Assembly: GCF_012113595.1 (NCBI RefSeq)
Contig: NZ_CP050831.1
Span: 4,154,001-4,218,000 of the forward strand
Reading direction: 5' to 3'
From: Bacteroides faecium
Lineage (GTDB): Bacteria; Bacteroidota; Bacteroidia; Bacteroidales; Bacteroidaceae
Length of the DNA stretch: 64,000 nucleotides
Shown here: positions 61,146 through 64,000 of the stretch, piece by piece
How the letters are laid out: every line of letters starts with the position of its first letter
Position numbering within the stretch: position 1 is the stretch's first letter
Program-made: the position numbers and the translations under genes
Notes under the pieces: model-generated
What the model was told of the DNA's origin: nothing
Databases searched by the model: none
What the model saw: only the letters and a program-made list of their open reading frames with translations

Positions 61146-62348
61146 TTATTCTAAACTATACATTAAATTCAGACGGTTGGATGCGGAAGTCGTGCGGTGC
61201 TTGGCACCGATAGCTTCGTATCCGGCTTTCGGGTCGAAGAAAGAGGCTTTGCGAAGTACCCAGCAGGCTTCGTCCTGTTTTTTGTCCCATTCCTTGATTT
61301 GTTGGTAAGGCCATTCGCTCTGAGGCTTGCCGATGTAAGGAATGACAAACTTCAATGCGGCGGTGATGGAACGTCCGTCTCCACTGGCGGCGTTATAAAT
61401 ATCCATTCCTTCCGTAGAAGCGATGAAAGACATATCCAGCATATGGGTCAGATTAAAGAGAGTATAACCGAAAGCAGTGGTGCGTTCCAGTTCCAACGGT
61501 TGTTTGCCGTCCGGTTCAATCTGAGAGAACAGGCGCTTTTCCGGGAATGATTTCAATACCTGTGCTGCCAGTTCCTTTTTGCCGATATAGAGTGCATAAG
61601 CAGTCAACTGTACATCATATGCCAGGCCATGATTGTTCTTCGCTGCGTTTTCCTCGGCAGCCACCGGACTGGTCTGTATCCATTCAACGAACTGTGTGAA
61701 CCATTCTTTCATACCTTTCTTGATGGCGGGTGTCATCGCTTTTGAGTTATCAAGCAAAGCAAGCGCGTCTAGCATTTCTACAAAGCAGTATGTATCAATC
61801 ATACCTGTTCCGCGTCCCAGACCCTCTCTGCGGCCGGGGATAGTCTGACCGTAATTTAAGTTCGGATTCATCTTTGTCTTGGCGTCCAGGAACCATACTT
61901 TCAGGAAGTCGGCGGCTTTCTTTGCATATTGCTCGTTGCCTGAGAAATAGTAGGCGATTCCCAAAGTAGTGACAGCCTTTGCCATATCTCCCAACCGGTT
62001 ACGGTCTAGCTTGGACAGTTCGGGATTGCGTTGCCCGTCTTTGCGAATGTAAGGCAATCCGTCCGGTTTGGAAGGGTCGGGCCACCAGTAAGGGCCCATG
62101 CTCATGTAGTCATGTTTGTCGCCGCTAGATGCTACCATGCTCTTGTCCATTACGGAAGGTGGAGTCAGGTTCATTGCCTTGTCAGCGTCTTTCATTAAAG
62201 TTTTGATAGCCGGGGCATATGTAGGGGTATCGGCTTTAGCCTTCACTTTAGCCAGCTTTTCTGCCGGGTAGATGCGGGTGTTGACGGTCTGTGCGTTCAT
62301 CGGAAGCAGGCAAACCAGTGCGAAAGCACTCAATAGTAAGTTTCTCAT
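61146..62348 (-). CDS. Alginate-lyase-fold polysaccharide lyase, 400 aa (first of two)
   Basis: A signal peptide (MRNLLLSAFALVCLLPMNAQ) precedes an all-helical (alpha/alpha)-toroid domain of the Alginate_lyase type (PF05426, as in PL5 and PL38). Recognisable motifs are MGPYWWPDPSKPDGLPYIRKDG, RREGLGRGTGMIDT, the catalytic-region NNHGLAYDVQ and LELERTTAFGYTLFNL. In PL5 the His of N-N/D-H-G/N and a Tyr act in catalysis. Such enzymes cleave uronic acid polymers (alginate, glucuronan) by beta-elimination. No extra domain is present. It sits between SusC and its paralogue; the substrate is inferred, not shown. Confidence 0.87.
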   Translation of the reverse strand: MRNLLLSAFALVCLLPMNAQTVNTRIYPAEKLAKVKAKADTPTYAPAIKTLMKDADKAMNLTPPSVMDKSMVASSGDKHDYMSMGPYWWPDPSKPDGLPYIRKDGQRNPELSKLDRNRLGDMAKAVTTLGIAYYFSGNEQYAKKAADFLKVWFLDAKTKMNPNLNYGQTIPGRREGLGRGTGMIDTYCFVEMLDALALLDNSKAMTPAIKKGMKEWFTQFVEWIQTSPVAAEENAAKNNHGLAYDVQLTAYALYIGKKELAAQVLKSFPEKRLFSQIEPDGKQPLELERTTAFGYTLFNLTHMLDMSFIASTEGMDIYNAASGDGRSITAALKFVIPYIGKPQSEWPYQQIKEWDKKQDEACWVLRKASFFDPKAGYEAIGAKHRTTSASNRLNLMYSLE

Positions 62349-62369
62349 AATGATTCTATTTTAAGCGAA

Positions 62370-63533
62370 TTAGTTTAACCATAATAAAGGGTGACGGATA
62401 GGAAGATTGCGTATCACTTCCTCGTTGGTGGGGAAATGTTCCAGCTTCTTCCATGTCCGGAAATAATCTTTCCGGTAGTGGTGCATACTGCCGAATAACA
62501 GGAACGGGTGTGCCACAGGCCATTTTTCCCAAAACATGATATCCGGTTGGTGTTTCCACGAACCTTTGTCTTTCACAAAGGGGAACAGCCAGGCAATTCC
62601 TTTTTCGATATTCCGTCCGTCTGCTGTTGTGTAGTCCCACAGGTTTTCTTCGGGAGTTGTCAGTAGATGGCAGAGAGTGCTCATGGCATCGAGGTTGAAG
62701 AGAGAATAGCCGTAAGGCTTGGTGCGTTCCAGTTCCAGGGGGAAACTGCCATCAGTGGCCATCTGATTGGGTAACAATACCGTCCGGTAACGTTCACGGC
62801 AGAAACGAATCATTTCTTCATTCTGTGTGAACAAGGCGAAAGCGGCGGCTTGCATAGCCCAACAGGTACCATGATTATTCTTGGCTTCCATCTCGTTGAT
62901 TCCGTAACGGTGGGTAGACATCCAGGTCAGATAGTCGGAGAACCATAAGCGGATGGTTTTCAGTTCCTTTTCTTCGATAATCCCCCGGGCTTCCATCAGC
63001 CGGAGTGACTGCACGACTTCAATCAGATGAATCGTGTCGATGATTCCGATTCCGCGTCCGGTAGCTATTCCTTTGATGGCTTGTGCATACAGCAGGTTCG
63101 GATTCATCATCGTTTTCTGGTTGATGAACCAAGCGCGGATATGGCGCATGGCGGCATCAGTATATTTCTTGTCGCCTGTCAGTATCCAGGCGGAAGTCAG
63201 GTCGCCGACCAACTGGCTGAATCGTATCATGGCGTGACGGTGAGCGGTAAAATTGTCCGGGTTCGTTTCTCCGTCGCGGCGGATGAACGGGCCGTTCGGG
63301 TCTTGCGGGTTCGCCCACCAGTAGTCACCTTCGGAGTAAAAGTCGTGTATACCCCCTGCGCTTCTTTCGGCACGGGTAGCGGTGACGGTCACAGGCACGG
63401 ACTCCAGTCCAGCATCCGCCCGTTGCAGGGTTTCCGCTTGCAGGAGTTGACGTATCTGGTCGGTCACGTCTTCCTTAGCCGTCACCGTAGTGAGACTAAA
63501 GAGTACTATTAATAATCCTAAATAATTATTCAT
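62370..63533 (-). CDS. Alginate-lyase-fold polysaccharide lyase, 387 aa (second of two)
   Basis: A signal peptide (MNNYLGLLIVLFSLTTVTA) is followed by the same fold as the next gene. Corresponding motifs are EGDYWWANPQDPNGPFIRRDGE, GIATGRGIGIIDTIHLIE, AKNNHGTCWAMQAAAFAL and LELERTKPYGYSLFNLDAM. The two paralogues share the core motifs but differ greatly elsewhere (this one ends HHYRKDYFRTWKKLEHF), so they probably act on different linkages or chain ends. It is 21 nt upstream of the other lyase gene. Confidence 0.87.
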   Translation of the reverse strand: MNNYLGLLIVLFSLTTVTAKEDVTDQIRQLLQAETLQRADAGLESVPVTVTATRAERSAGGIHDFYSEGDYWWANPQDPNGPFIRRDGETNPDNFTAHRHAMIRFSQLVGDLTSAWILTGDKKYTDAAMRHIRAWFINQKTMMNPNLLYAQAIKGIATGRGIGIIDTIHLIEVVQSLRLMEARGIIEEKELKTIRLWFSDYLTWMSTHRYGINEMEAKNNHGTCWAMQAAAFALFTQNEEMIRFCRERYRTVLLPNQMATDGSFPLELERTKPYGYSLFNLDAMSTLCHLLTTPEENLWDYTTADGRNIEKGIAWLFPFVKDKGSWKHQPDIMFWEKWPVAHPFLLFGSMHHYRKDYFRTWKKLEHFPTNEEVIRNLPIRHPLLWLN

Positions 63534-63558
63534 AATTAGTTTTATAAATGGGAATTTT

Positions 63559-63639
63559 TAGGCACGGATAACACGGATTACGCTGTTGCTTTATGTTATC
63601 ATATTTCTAAAACCGTGTAATCCGCGTAATCCGTGCCTA
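63559..63639. repeat. Hairpin repeat of the GGCACGGATTAC family
   Basis: Inverted arms starting TAGGCACGGATAACACGGAT (63559) and ending CGCGTAATCCGTGCCTA (63639), with an AT-rich loop. Same family as 34365-34443. It lies between the GH2-like gene and the first lyase gene, and could terminate or attenuate transcription inside the PUL. Confidence 0.83.
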
Positions 63640-63650
63640 AATTATAATTA

Positions 63651-64000
63651 TCATTTGATTGAGTATAAAACGGTCTTTATTCCGTCCGATTGAACGGAAA
63701 CGTAGCAAGCGTCGGTTACTTGGGCGCGTATCATTGCTTTTCCGTTGTAGGTTTGTACCTTGCGCGAGCCGGTCGAAGTTCCCAGGTTTTGGAGAAGCTT
63801 TCCGTCTCCGGCAATTTCAAATGAAATGAGGTTGGCTGCATCCAGGCAAGGAATGCCTTTTTCATCTGTCAACTGTGCTTCCACACGAATGATATTGTTT
63901 CCTTCGGGGTAACTCGCTATTTTCAACTGTTTCGGTTCTCCCCATTGTGCGGTTTGATAAGCAACGGTGATTTCATCGGAAACGGCTTCCTTGCTTTTTA
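63651..64000 (-). CDS. Glycoside hydrolase family 2-like enzyme, C-terminal fragment (cut by window edge)
   Basis: The frame is open to the window end, so only the last ~116 residues are seen. They form an immunoglobulin-like domain of the kind found at the end of GH2 beta-galactosidases and beta-glucuronidases: VEAQLTDEKGIPCLDAANLISFEIAGDGKLLQNLG, then YNGKAMIRAQVTD and VQSDGIK. The A-D-N-L-I-x-F-x-(V/I)-x-G-x-G pattern is characteristic. The catalytic domain is outside the window, so substrate is open. Its place at the head of a PUL with two uronan-lyase-like genes fits a role in trimming glycan side chains. Confidence 0.8.
   Translation of the reverse strand, partial: KSKEAVSDEITVAYQTAQWGEPKQLKIASYPEGNNIIRVEAQLTDEKGIPCLDAANLISFEIAGDGKLLQNLGTSTGSRKVQTYNGKAMIRAQVTDACYVSVQSDGIKTVLYSIK

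Overview
The window looks like chromosomal DNA of a gut Bacteroides close to the B. thetaiotaomicron/B. ovatus group. The evidence is a SusC/SusD locus, lipoproteins with acidic residues right after the lipidated Cys, many copies of the Bacteroides promoter -7 element TAnnTTTG (usually TATCTTTG), and a pyrophosphate-type phosphofructokinase. No tRNA, rRNA or CRISPR array was found.

Layout. 0-12 kb is mostly housekeeping: the 3' part of mfd, a RelE/ParE-type toxin-antitoxin pair, a YgiQ-type radical SAM protein, a TusA-like small protein without its Cys, a large secreted amidase-like protein, a NagB/PIG-L fusion whose NagB half has lost its catalytic residues, and a small operon with an acyltransferase and an omega-amidase. 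11.5-17.7 kb holds a tyrosine recombinase, a 295-bp invertible segment bounded by 24-bp inverted repeats and carrying a promoter, and a three-gene envelope operon: a YjbH-like protein split in two, then an acidic surface lipoprotein. The promoter points away from the operon here, so the assembled state looks OFF. 17.7-26 kb has a patatin-type protein and an RND efflux operon. 26-30 kb has three secreted or lipoprotein genes, then a long imperfect inverted repeat. 30-32.5 kb has an HU-like protein and an ATPase/nuclease gene flanked by 44-bp direct repeats. 32.6-41.6 kb is central metabolism: PPi-phosphofructokinase, a GH25 lysozyme, and a 2-oxoacid dehydrogenase operon (lpd, lipoate ligase, E2, fused E1, flavodoxin-like). 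41.7-49.5 kb has prmA, a Trp/Gly- and Arg/Ser-rich secreted protein with a FadL-like porin, a fimbrillin-like lipoprotein, guanine deaminase, and a 2.2-kb group II intron sitting in the guanine deaminase leader. 49.5-53 kb has an ECF sigma/membrane regulator/DUF4252/beta-barrel operon and a Gfo/Idh/MocA oxidoreductase. 53.4-64 kb is a polysaccharide utilisation locus on the minus strand: a GH2-like enzyme cut by the window edge, two alginate-lyase-fold lyases, SusC, SusD and two IPT-domain lipoproteins, suggesting a uronate-containing glycan as substrate.

The two most unusual signals are the phase-variable split-YjbH locus and a set of intergenic arrays built from contiguous 22-23-bp units with often palindromic cores. 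These arrays occur at four places and use different core sequences, but keep nearly the same period.
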